Source: Lepidurus packardi (lineage: Eukaryota; Arthropoda; Branchiopoda; Notostraca; Triopsidae). From it: DNA of 64,000 bases. The position numbers and the translations under genes are program-made. The DNA lies in assembly GCA_023053545.1 (NCBI GenBank), contig JAKZAN010000002.1:1906375-1970374 (forward strand). Reading direction: 5' to 3'. The notes under the pieces are model-generated. The model saw only the letters and a list, made by a program, of their open reading frames with translations, was not told the DNA's origin and ran no database searches. This document shows, in pieces, positions 1 through 10,800 of this stretch (its first letter is position 1; each line of letters opens with the position of its first letter).

Positions 1-1722
1 AAGAAAGAAACAAGTGAGAAATCATCAGCCAAATGTCGATTTGAAAACGGGCCAAAAACGTAAAAATCAAATAAGAATCTTAAATAAAAAAACTCAATTA
101 AAGTGATAAACCTAACTTACCATTTTGCTTGGAATGGACACCAATACGTTTCATGCCTTCTTGGACTTCGCGCAGGTCACTAGGGTTGGTTTGATACGTA
201 TCCGAGACAAACTCGTGCACTGGGGAGTCTGTAATATCATTCAGGTCTTCTAAACAAACCGGAAGTAAAATAAAAATACACAAAAGAAGAAAAATCGTTA
301 CGATTTTGCTGTCAAATTTCAGAAGAATTTTGCAATTAAAAAAACCTGGGTCTTTTTCGCCATATTCGCTGCTTTTGGAAGAGCTCCTCGAAGTACGTCC
401 TTCTTGGGCCAAGGAAGAGAGCTCCGTCGATTGCCGAATAAAGTTGACACGGTAGAAATAGTTGCGCCAGAAGTCTTCTTCTTTGATTCTATAACAAGAG
501 AAAACCGAAAAAGAAAGAAATTAACCACAACATTTTCCCTTAGACATGCCTGATGTTCAAGATTCAAAAGTTAAATTGAGAGGAAACTGTTGAAGGAAAA
601 CTGTACAAACTGTAATTACAATTTGGGGACCAATTCGTATCGCATTTTCTCCAAGTTGGGATCTTCGGCCAAGGTGGCCATAGCCACGGGGTAGTACGTA
701 TCGTAATCAAACTGGAAGTTGACACCGGACGGAGGACTACGTAGGAAGTTACGACGGTCGGTCGACAACGAGAGAATTTGCTCCTTCAAGTTTTCTTCAT
801 CAGCGTAACCTACCCAGGAGGGCACGGCAGGCTCGCCCGACTTGTTTTTGCTGCGAATAAAGGCGTCTTGTTCTTTGGAGAATTCTGTTAGGAAAGGCTG
901 CAATTCCCCCAATAATACAAATAAAACTTTGGTTACTTTACATTCTACACATAGTCACACGAAAAACTATCAAATTTCTACCGTTTCCTCCACGGTTTTT
1001 TTTATCTTGGCTCCAGCTTCTTTGACCGTTTCCCCAGCTTTGCTCACTGCTGAAGCGAAGAAACTGCCCAAGGTACGAGCGCCGGCTATGGCTTTCGTCG
1101 ATACGTCTTCCAACCCGAGGCTTTTGGCCTCTTGTGTTACTGCATCCAGTCCGGTTTCATCAGTACTGTAAAAAGGAATAAGGCTCATTACGATTCTCCT
1201 CAGATCGCTGTTTTCTCCTCTCCCCCGCGGGGGGGGGGGGGGGGGGGGGAGAATAAGGAGGAAATAGCAATGTTACCTCGTTATTGTTGGTTCCTGAGTT
1301 ACGGGCTCTTCTTCTAGCAATGGAGACTGGGGCTTGGAAGGTGGTTTGCCCGTTTCACCTTCTTTCTTGGGAGCAGAAGGTCCAAGCCAAGTCGACATTT
1401 GACTTTTAACGCTAGCGAACATGTGACCTACTCTGCCTCTAATCAATGCAAAAGAGACCCCACCAAAAACAGAAGGAAAATAAAAGGCTTTAATGCAAGT
1501 CTGGGGGGGGGGGGGGGGGGGGGGGGCACGGGTTTATTACCCTTCTTCTCCAGCCAATTTCTCTTCTACTGCAACGTCTTTAACCGCCTGGTCGACAGTT
1601 TCGGGAACTTCTTCCTTGACCGGGTCGCTTTTGTCTTCTGCATTTGCTGCAGGTTGTTCTGCTTCGGCTTTTCGGCCTATCCAGCTGCTCATGTGACTAG
1701 TTATGCCCGACAACATGTCCAT
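1..1722 (-). CDS. SYAP1: Synapse-associated protein 1 (SYAP1)-like, BSD domain; 3' end outside window
   Basis: Exons read on the minus strand are 1541-1722 or 1277-1422 (alternative first exons), 982-1165, 621-897 (ending near 620), 346-488 and 121-249, with the rest beyond the left edge. The central part carries the family hallmarks: an amphipathic region rich in K, A and G with KKTVEE, then PSWVGY, the BSD core with RNFLRSPPSGV and YELVPKL, and the FWRNYFYRV motif, followed by EFVSDTY near the C-terminus. These match my memory of animal SYAP1, a BSD-domain protein linked to Akt/mTORC2 signalling and to the Golgi and synapse. Both first exons encode a similar M-x-x-W-[IL]-G start and both end in the same phase, so either can join exon 982-1165. 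Long G/C homopolymers lie in the introns next to both first exons. Confidence 0.85.
1229..1249. repeat. Poly(G) homopolymer, 21 G
   Basis: An uninterrupted G run in the intron between the SYAP1-like exon at 1165 and the alternative first exon at 1277. A second run of 24 G lies at 1503-1526, just past the donor of the other first exon. On the transcript these are poly(C) tracts. Confidence 0.95.
1277..1422 (-). CDS. Alternative first exon of the SYAP1-like gene (downstream version)
   Basis: ATG at 1422 opens a 146-nt exon encoding MFASVKSQMSTWLG and a P/E-rich tail, ending at a GTAACA donor in phase 2. The upstream alternative (1541-1722) encodes MDMLSGITSHMSSWIG and an A/E/V-rich tail, ends at a GTAATA donor and has the same phase. 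The shared pattern SxMSxWxG suggests an ancient exon duplication. Both join the acceptor at 1165 in frame. Which is used, and where, cannot be told from sequence. Confidence 0.65.
1503..1526. repeat. Poly(G) homopolymer, 24 G
   Basis: The longest G run in the window, intronic, between the two alternative first exons of the SYAP1-like gene and 15 bases from the splice donor at 1540. Confidence 0.95.
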
Positions 1723-2532
1723 TTTTGGAGTTGAAGGTGAAGGCGAAGAACAATAAACGCCTACAGGACCCAACAAACAGTTTTGTTAAGACTTTTTTCG
1801 CGCGAAAAAACTGTTAATATGCCTTCTGAAACTATTAGAAAAAGATTGATTACAGTAAGCCTATACAAACGCTAGAAACTTACTCGAATTGTAGGAACCA
1901 CACAAGAGAGAAGTAAGGACAATGACACAAAGAAATTATGCCGCAATAAAGGGCTCTGGATTCGGACAAAAGCTGAACTGAACTACTGAACGTTGTCTGG
2001 CTAACGAAGGGAAACGTAATTTTACAGGTAGCTTTAAACGACAAAAGGAAAACAGATGTAAGCCATTAAGTTTTTCAGACTACGCAGTTAGAGGTATAGC
2101 TGCGACAGAGATTAAAAGCAAGAAAAATAGAGACGGAGAGAGAGAAAAAAGTAGAGGCCAAGTGGAATTCAGCCGGATCAATCGCAAGACAAATGGGGAC
2201 ACAAGACACTTAACATGAAAACTTCGGTAGCGCTAGAAGTAGCCAACAATGAAATTTAAGGGTTGCAGTTAATCAAACTTACGGCTCGGGAATTTGACTT
2301 TTACGGAGCAGAAATGGCCGGAAACTTACCGAAAAACAATGAAGGGAAAATCCGTCAATAACCGTGTTGCAAGTTTGCGACTGCACAGCGCCTCGGAGCA
2401 AAATACGGCGCTGGCTTAGGAAACCTGCGTGTACCCAGCGCGAAATACAAAAAGCTTCCATACTCAAATAGACTTTTATTCTTAAAGAATTCCATTTGGA
2501 AACATAGAAACACTTGCTGGTATATCACTAGA
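1723..2532. other. Intergenic, no gene seen
   Basis: This lies between the SYAP1-like start and the stop of the MFS transporter. Both neighbours are on the minus strand, so it should hold the SYAP1 promoter and the MFS 3' UTR. I see no coding exon with conserved features. Confidence 0.5.
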
Positions 2533-4756
2533 TTAATATTGAAGGTTCAAGTTTTGGTTTCCTCGATTATTCTGGATGTTATTCGGGATACTTGAGGTGT
2601 TTTCATGGCCAAATAGCTCGCATTTTCGTCTTTCCATATCTTTTTGTACGACAGAAGGAACAGTGACTAGATAAAGAGCGTAACAAGTTAGTGGTTTAGT
2701 TTTTAGAGGAAATGACGTTACCAAAAACAAGATCAAGATAGCTAACGGAACGGAAAATTCGAGGAAAGGCATATGAATTGTGGAACCACCCCACAATGGA
2801 CCAATGATGAGCCCTACGAACGTTGCTAACCTTCTTAAACCTTGTCCCACACCTATAATACAAAGCAAAAATTATAGTGAGAAATACAGAGCACAATGAA
2901 TGCACATGAATATTTATCACTGAATTTACCTTGGACGTTTTCTCTAATAACTTTGGAGAATAACGCTGAAGCACCCACAGATGCTAATGGAAACCCGCAA
3001 TAGAGCAGTAGAAAACCAGTAGCGAACTGTGGAAAACCTCCACGGTCACCTGAAAAAGAATAGTACGCGTTAAAGACGAACTGGATAATCGCTATTACCT
3101 AAAGTTATACCTTTTTCTAGTGAAGGGATCCAGACAAGGAGCCAGGTAAGTCCCACGATTTCCATACCAAATCCTCCGAGAAGCAGGAAGGAATCCCGCA
3201 ATTTGTTGCTGCAAATTGCTACGAGACTGTACAATGAAATGGAGACCATCCCACCTACCATAAACAGTAAACTGGTCTCGTAGCCTCCGTATCCAAAGTA
3301 CTCCTCCATAAACGGAGGAACTGTGGTTTCAAAAGCCACTTGGCAAAAGAATAACGTGAAGATTAACGCTGCCAGAACGACTACGTCGTCATGTACGAAT
3401 TCTATATACAAAATAAATCTTCCATTATTAAACATCTGAACTGCGGTAAGAAGTTGCTTACCATCATAGTACGTCCTCCAGGTAGGAACAGGTAAATCGC
3501 GGTGTTTCAAGACATGTTGGTCTTTAACAAAGATCCAATCTCGTGGAATAACTCCAAGCATAGGTGCAGTATCTAGATCCTTAGGTTCTAACACTTCGAT
3601 AGCTTGTTCCCCGGATGAGAAGAGACTGGTTTCGAAATCCGGCATTTCTTGAATAGCATCTTGTTCATCTTCCTCTTCTGGCGGTTGATCTCCTCGATCT
3701 AAACACAAGAAATAAACGCTGAGGTTTTGTATCTATTACCGATTGTAAAGTTTTTACGTGAACTGAATCCGCCAGCAATAATATCCGATTCGAATAATTT
3801 ACGTTTCGCTTTAGGTTCATTCACGGTGCCGTAATCTTTCGACATGCTCCAGGACATGTACGAAAATTCCGGACGTTCTTCGTGAGGTAATTTGCGGAGG
3901 ATTTCATAGCGGTACTCGACATAAACGCTATGGTACATGAAGAACGCTGTAATGACAAAAACGCCCCATAAGACTGCCATGAAGAGTCCCGGTGCGTTTC
4001 TGGGAGTAACTGGGAAGCTTCCTAAATGAAACTCAAAATGGATAAGCACTAGCTGAAAGGCCGGTCCTATGAGAAGTCCAATCTGTCTCGCGCCATTACA
4101 CATGGACAAAACAGCGGTTCGTTCGCGCGGTGTGGTAGTGCGGCATACTTCTGCTAACATTGCAGCCCCAGCACCACTTCCCAGTCCTTAAAAAACACAC
4201 ACCCAATTAAAACATACAAACCCACCCAATCAACCCGCGTGATCTAAGACATTAAACTTACCACAAAGTATCCGACTGCACATAATATTTGTGAAGGAGT
4301 ACCCCAGCATGTACTGCAAATTCCCAACGATCATCAGAAAGGAACACATGACTACCACCGCTTTCGTTTTTGCTGGATACATATCGGCTATTCTTCCTCC
4401 AATAAGGCCTGCAAAGGTACCCGCAAAGCTATATCCTAGAATGCAAACAACCATTGTGTCAATATATTTCTCTTTACAGATGGTTAAATGGTTTGTCAAT
4501 AAATACCCGAGATGGTTAGCCCCAAAAGGTACTCCTGGGCTACTCCCAATTCTTCCAAATAAGTCCATGCAGTAGGCAGAATCACAGCTGTAGAAAATTG
4601 GAATATAAGAAACAGTAAATTTCAAGATTACACTCTCGTTAACAAGTCAGATAACAGTAAATCTCGTTTAACTAAGTCACCGTATTCCAAGCCTCCTAGA
4701 AAGAGATAAAACCCGACGCAAAAGTAGACTAGAAACCGCTTGGTACGAAAACGCAT
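2533..4756 (-). CDS. Major facilitator superfamily transporter, MFSD8/CLN7-like
   Basis: Eight minus-strand exons with GT-AG ends and consistent phase 1: 4681-4756, 4507-4587, 4262-4435, 3740-4186, 3462-3698, 3111-3401, 2930-3049 and 2533-2852. They give 581 aa with ATG at 4756 and stop at 2533. About twelve membrane segments are visible. The loop after the second segment carries the MFS motif-A type GGRIADMYPAK, and a second loop reads TPRERTAVLSMCNGARQIG, as in the MFSD8 group. A long acidic cytosolic loop sits between the two six-helix halves, in exons 4-5. MFSD8 proteins are lysosomal; membrane location here is certain in kind, but lysosomal targeting and substrate are inference. Another MFS subfamily of similar layout is the main alternative. 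Confidence 0.75.
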
Positions 4757-5152
4757 CTTGGCCTTTCGTATGCGATGTGGCAAGTGTCTTCACCAACCGC
4801 AAAGAAGGTACAGAAACTGAAGAAACCTTTCTCAATCTGACCATGGGAGGGAAACAAGGTCAAAGGTCCTTTGCGAAAGTCTCCCTTGCAAGGTCAATGG
4901 AAAGTGTACCCAAGTTACGCCGACAAATATTGGGCTTTCATTTAGCTTGTGTATTGTCCCTTTGGGAGAAGTTTAATGGAATACGAAAACCTTATAATTC
5001 CGTAAGGTGTTTGGGATTACAAGGTCAAAGAGAGTGTTTCTGAAACCAAAGAAGACATAAAGAGCTGAATCATTATTACTCATTAGGATTGCAACACTGA
5101 TGGGTTTATGTTTTATGTCAACTATTTTTTTATCATTCTGACACTTTTGTGT
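4757..5152. other. Intergenic between MFS gene and PSMD11, no gene seen
   Basis: About 400 bases upstream of the MFS start and downstream of the PSMD11 stop. A plus-strand open frame is present but has no recognisable domain or splice support. Confidence 0.5.
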
Positions 5153-6933
5153 TTATGTCAACTTCTTAGCCTTCTGGTATAAGGTGTCCACGACCTTCCC
5201 CATACTATGAACTGTTTCCAAGGCAGCTTCGTAAGTCTTGTCAGAGCGAGAAGGTTCGAACAAAACTAAAACACCATTGCCCTGGTCCAAAATCCCGGAT
5301 AACTTGCTATCTAAGATCATTTGAGACAGTTTCTTTTCAACTTGGTTCACAGGTAAGGCGATACACTCGGAAACGTAAGAAACCTATAGCAAATGATAAA
5401 AAACTGAATAAAAGTAACGTCCAAATTAAGTTTAGCTGTTTTTTTTCATACTTGAACTCGGGAGTAAGGCTCGATAATTCGGCTCAGATTTTGCTCCAAC
5501 ATACTATCGTACAACGTTTCTAGATGGGCTTTAATTATTACGTCTTCAACCAACTCTTTACGGTACGTCTCAAGAGCCTATACCAGAAAATCGCGTTAAA
5601 GATGAGTTTGAAAACTGATTCTTGTTACTAACTTGTTGGAAATCTGCTAAGGAGCGCTTGATAGAGGCTTGGGCCACAGCTTTCATCGCTTCAGCTGATC
5701 GTCCCGAGTAACGTAAAGCTAATTTTCCACTCAATAAGCCTTGTACATCTTCCGGACTAGGATAAAAAGGGAAACTTAACCCTTAATTCTTCAGTCTTGG
5801 TTAAATTATACTTACACATTGAGAACAACTTTGCATAAAAGCATGTATTTCAGAGCAATGATTGCTTTGGGGCTGTCTATGCTATCATAGCCTTCGAAAG
5901 CTTCATAAAAATAGGAGAAAGCGGTTTTAAAGTCTCTTTCGTCAGCTGCGTGAAGAATGCCTAACGAAATTGGAAGAAAATGAGCGAATGTTTTCAAAGA
6001 AGAGAGTTTATTTTTAACCTGACTGTAGATCTAAGGCAGCTTGAAGTTTAGGTGGGCAATAAATTGAATTGGCTGTTGTTCTGGCAGAAGTAAGCGCCGC
6101 TCTGGCTTTAGGTAAGTTGCTTAAAGCGTGGTAAGTCTTGCTTTCCAAAAGCTGGACTTCGACCAACAAATGCTTGTCGTCTAGCTTTTTTAACTCTTTG
6201 AGTAGAGTGGCGCCCAGCTCTAAAGCTTCCAGGTACTTGCCGGTATCGAAGTACAAGGCGACTAAACGAGCTTCCAAACTTTGGCGTAAAAACGTGCGTT
6301 TTTCTTGAACAGCCCATTCAATGCATTCCTTTCCAGCAAAACAAGAATCGTTATAGTAAAGATTTTACAGCGAAAAGACTCGGCTCTTTTTTACTTTGCA
6401 AAGCTGAACTTCGCTACCAATCCCAGCTTCCATATCCAAAAACAGATCAACCAATGACCGAACCAGTTTGGCTGCTTTGGCCTTACTAATGAGAGGAAGG
6501 AAAGGTCGGATTGTCTTGATTAAGTCGGCCAGTTCTAAAGAAAAATAACGAAATTTAAACGTAATTCTAATATCAAGTTAAAAGAGTACCTTTCGCTTTT
6601 CCTTGCTTCTTGTAATGCTCGCCAAGCTGCAGAATCCCTTGCTCCTTAATTTTGATGCTTTCTTCGTCATTCTCGGCTACTTCAAGCTCAGCAACTAAAA
6701 ATATTTTGCAAGAAACATAAGTAGAAGAAATACATGTGTTATTAAAGAACAAAGTTCATAAATGGACGAACTGGCTAATTTAATAATAACCGCAGGAAAT
6801 GACACAATGCTTCGAACACAAGAAGGTAAAATATTCGATTTATCCTACCAATTTTGGACAAGAGATCTTCTCCTTCTTGACTTCCGATACTTATCAGATT
6901 GGTGGCACGCTCAAACAATGCTGCACCTGCCAT
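5153..6933 (-). CDS. PSMD11: 26S proteasome regulatory subunit Rpn6 (PSMD11)
   Basis: Eight minus-strand exons: 6849-6933, 6590-6694, 6395-6534, 6019-6328, 5816-5960, 5633-5756, 5452-5577 and 5153-5383. All have clean GT-AG ends and matching phases and give 421 aa, against 422 aa that I recall for human PSMD11. The product follows the family closely: the helical TPR-like solenoid contains [20 protein letters not shown] and [15 protein letters not shown], and the C-terminal PCI domain holds [19 protein letters not shown] and the final [14 protein letters not shown]. Rpn6 is a lid subunit that clamps the 20S core to the regulatory particle. The start ATG at 6933 is favoured because [10 protein letters not shown] resembles the family N-terminus and splices in frame. 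The gene is divergent from the BTB gene, whose start lies 900 bp away. Confidence 0.96.
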
Positions 6934-7836
6934 TTCTGTTCGTTTGTAACTGCAAGAAAATCAGCTTTCTTTGCATTTATTCCTCAAATGAATTGTAAGC
7001 AAAGAAAAATACGCTAGATGGCGAGCCCAGGCATGATCTGTCTATTTTAGTGAATCGCTGTTCATCTTTATTCGACTGAATTGCCCATAACGTAATTGCC
7101 TTAATTAAGGGATGAAACCTATTCAGCTAAAGGATTAATTACTAAGTTAGTAAAAATCATTGAAAATAAAGTTCTCAGCCAGAAAATGTAAATTGATGTG
7201 TTCTATAACTTATTTTTTAAACTTTGAAACCTTACTCCAAGCTTTAATGAACACCGAAACACTATGATCACGGTTTTCGGCGGTTTTTGCGGCGGAACGC
7301 AGCGTAACAAATAAGACCCATCCATAGCTTAGTCCAATATTCGGTTTATTTCCACTCTTTGTGCAGGTAAACACCGAACGTCTCTTACATTAAATTGGCG
7401 AACTGTTTTAAAAGATATCTGTATATTTAGTTAAAGTTTGAATTTTAAGTCCTCCTAAACTGGTCTAGAAAAAAAAAGCCGTTAAAGATAATATTTTAAA
7501 CTGCTTTCCAAAACGTTAAGCTGGCACGACCCTGTCTAAAAGCAGCTAACCTCATAAAAGCGGGTTGAGACACGTTGTAGGAGGTGTCTAAAAAGCAGTA
7601 AACGCATAAGCGTCGTAACCTAACTTAACCTAACCTAAATTAACCTAACCAACCTATCCTGACGTAAAGTAACCTAAAATGCCCCGCCTGGGGTGAAATA
7701 AGGCTGGAATGGTTTGCTGCGGATCGCTGGGCGACAGTGCTAACGTGGCTGAACCCGCTTTTATGAGGTTTGCTGCTTTCTATGTAAACAAGAAAGGGTT
7801 CTGCTAGCCAGTACTCTTTCCAAAGAGCGTCAAGAC
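6934..7836. promoter_or_regulatory. Divergent intergenic region between PSMD11 and the BTB gene
   Basis: The two genes are transcribed away from each other, so this 900-bp AT-rich stretch should hold both promoters. No clear TATA box is seen, as expected for a proteasome gene. It includes a run of CCTAA-type repeats near the BTB start. Confidence 0.55.
7613..7681. repeat. Degenerate CCTAA (TTAGG-type) repeat block
   Basis: Six CCTAA units in about 70 bases, interrupted by short insertions (AACCTAACTTAACCTAACC and similar). TTAGG is the ancestral arthropod telomere repeat, so this may be an interstitial telomere-like tract. It could equally be a simple AT-rich repeat. Confidence 0.6.
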
Positions 7837-10800
7837 ATGGCGGGAAGTTCACAGCAGGATTTTTGTGTAAAATGGAGCCTTCATCCATTGAGTATTTTGA
7901 ACTCTTTTGATAAACTTCGGACAAGCGAAATCCTCACCGATGTCACTTTAGCTGCTGATGGGCAATTTGCGCGAGCTCATCGCGTGGTTTTATCTGCGTG
8001 CAGCACGTATTTCCAAGTAAATTTTCATTCATCAAATTTTACTTTACTTTCTCACCAATATACATAAATGACTAGGAAATATTTGCCTATCAACCTGAAA
8101 AAAACGTGGTTATCTTCCTGAAAGACGTTTCCGGTGAAGATTTGCAAGCGCTTGTCCAATACATGTACAAAGGCCAAGTTCATTTATCCGAAGCTCAGCT
8201 GCCAATCTTCTTGAAAACAGCTCAATCGCTGCGCATAAACGGCATTGTCCAAAGTCCTGAAGCTGAGGATGACGTCGAGCCCTCTACTTTGGGTATTCCT
8301 AACCTTGCTTCGTCCGAGTCGAACGAGCGACGTAATATGACACCAACTGTACAAGAAAAAGGGAAAAGCCAAGCTCCGATCACTAACCTTATTCCGAGCA
8401 AAACTCTAGCTGCATTTATCAAAATACCAATTTCCAGGTTTAAGGCCACGGTGAAGGCGAAGTAGTTGACCCTTTTCCGTCAAAAGATGTCACTGGCATA
8501 GACCCCTATATCCTGAGAATGCTACAAATAAATATACACCTATGACTAATTTCTCGCACTAGAGGTCTGCACACAATAATTAGGGTAAAGTATGGGGTAA
8601 AGGGAAAAGGTCAGCTTATGCTAAGGAACTTCCTCCCTATGTTCGCTTGAGAATGGGAGGGAAATACCAATTTACTGATAATCCAATTTTCATGCGCTAG
8701 ACGTGTAAGTATTTAGAAATTGCGAACTAAGCAATTATATTTTCTTAGAAAATTGCCATTACCATTCTTTATGGTCAAGGTTGACACCGTCGTTTTATGT
8801 ATAAAATACAAATGGAAGGGATAATCCAATTTCCAAAGTTTAGAAGTGTACTTAGAAATTCCGAACTAAATCATACTATTTTCCTAGAAAATTGCCATTA
8901 CCGTGCTTTACACTCAAGGTTACCACCCATCTTATCAAGCGCTCGTCTTAGCGATCACTGTTTATATTCTAGTTCTAGTCAACTAATAGCCTTCGAAGAT
9001 CTTGCTCTTTGGGGCTTTCGTTTGACTGCTATGGCACTGCTGAAAAGTGTAATGCATGCTGATGATCATCTTGATGCCGATAGGTCATTGATCGCTAAAT
9101 TACATCTTGCAATAGTTTTTCCTGCTTGGCCACATCGTGAAACTCTGGAATATAAAATAAGTTACTGAATATTTTAGCTTTTAGACATGAATCAGTCAAA
9201 GGAAGTGACCAATAAAATAGATTCCCAATTATTGAGGATCAGTATTTTGCAACAACCTTCACTTTCGATCTCAAATTCCCTACAACAACAAGCTTTGGTT
9301 ATATCCCAACGGAATAACTGGAAACGCATAATTTTTCTACTAAGGGGAATTCACTCTTTCTCAAAACTGAATGACTTTTTAATTTTTAGTGTTTGTGTAA
9401 TTTGCCCAAATGCGATTTCAAAGGACATTCACTTTTACTATTTCGCTAACTTTTCGGAATATTGTTATGCAACTTTGACTAGAACTCATTCCGTAATCAG
9501 AGATCAGCATGAACGGTTCTTAATTTTAGTGTTACCAATTTCTTCAATTGTTTAAAACATTATAGCATTGTACGTTATTAAAAAAAATACAACCCAAAAA
9601 GTTCGTTACTGCGTTCGTGAGTGGTTAAAAAAAGTGAGTTGTGTAAGTTAGTGTGAAACTTTTTTGGCGTTGTACTACTGACTGAAAATGGGTAATAGAA
9701 AAGTGTCATCCAGGAAAAAAAAGCACCTGCTAATGGGGGTTGCTTTGAAGGCGCGAAACGAAAAGATTACGAAACATCATCCAGCTGAGCCCGAGAAATT
9801 AATTCCAGGTGAAAGTTTTCAATTACAAGCTTCCAATACTGTAAGTTACACACCTGGTGTAGAATCAATTTCCGTTGAACCTATAGCTAGCACTAGCGCC
9901 GTTGTTTCCCATATTGCTAGTTTAGATCTCCTTGACAAAGAAACGAACTGTCTTGAAGATGACGAACTTTCACGCATTCTTAAAGAACAGGCAGAAATTG
10001 ATGCTGTAGAACTTAACATTGAACCTGTTTGGTATTCGCAACCAAAAATGAAGAAAGAAGTTGACGGACTTCGATTAGTAAATGTTTGCCATTTCTTGTC
10101 AGGGCACAATAAGATTTTTGAACACTACGATATTTGTCGCTCACCCATTCCTTTCCAAAAGGAAGTTAAGAAAGGTTTTTGGAGCAGTTTTTCTTTCAAA
10201 TGTGAGAAATGCCAGGATAATCTTTTTATTACGACTGACCCGGTTTATCCAAACGCGACAAGCTCTACGCAAAAGAACATTTCGCCGCATGCTGCACGCT
10301 TGAGGTCAGATAAAGTTCAGGCCTTGTCCGTCAACACAAAAATTGCAATGGGAATTATGCAAATTGGTGCAGCCCATAACCACTTAGAAGAATTCATGGC
10401 AACCGTTGGCGTTCCTTCAATGAGCCGCAACTCATTTATTGACCAGGAACGTAAAGTTGGGAAAATATGGGAGAAAGAGGCAAAGCTAGAAATAGAAAAT
10501 GCAGGGAAGGAAGAACGTGAATCGGCTGAACGGGCTGAACAAATCGACGAAGACAACACCCCGTACATAACCGTAATTGGCGATGGTGGGTGGTCTCAAA
10601 GAAGCCACGGCACCAGGTACACAGCCAAGTCAGGTGTGGGCGTAATCATTGGTGCGCGGACCAAGAAAATATTGCATGTAGGAGTTCGTAACAAATATTG
10701 TTCCATTTGTCAACAAGCTAAGAACAAACAAGTGGATCCTCGCCCCCACGAATGTTTCAAAAACTGGGACGGTCCGTCTACAGCTATGGAAAGCTCCATT

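Noticed and set aside
4777-5043. Small plus-strand gene between the MFS gene and PSMD11
   Set aside because: Open frame only. No domain, signal or splice support.
8797-9555. Plus-strand frames left of the transposase
   Set aside because: They lie in the repetitive subterminal part of the transposon, have no recognisable domain and are as expected by chance in AT-rich DNA.
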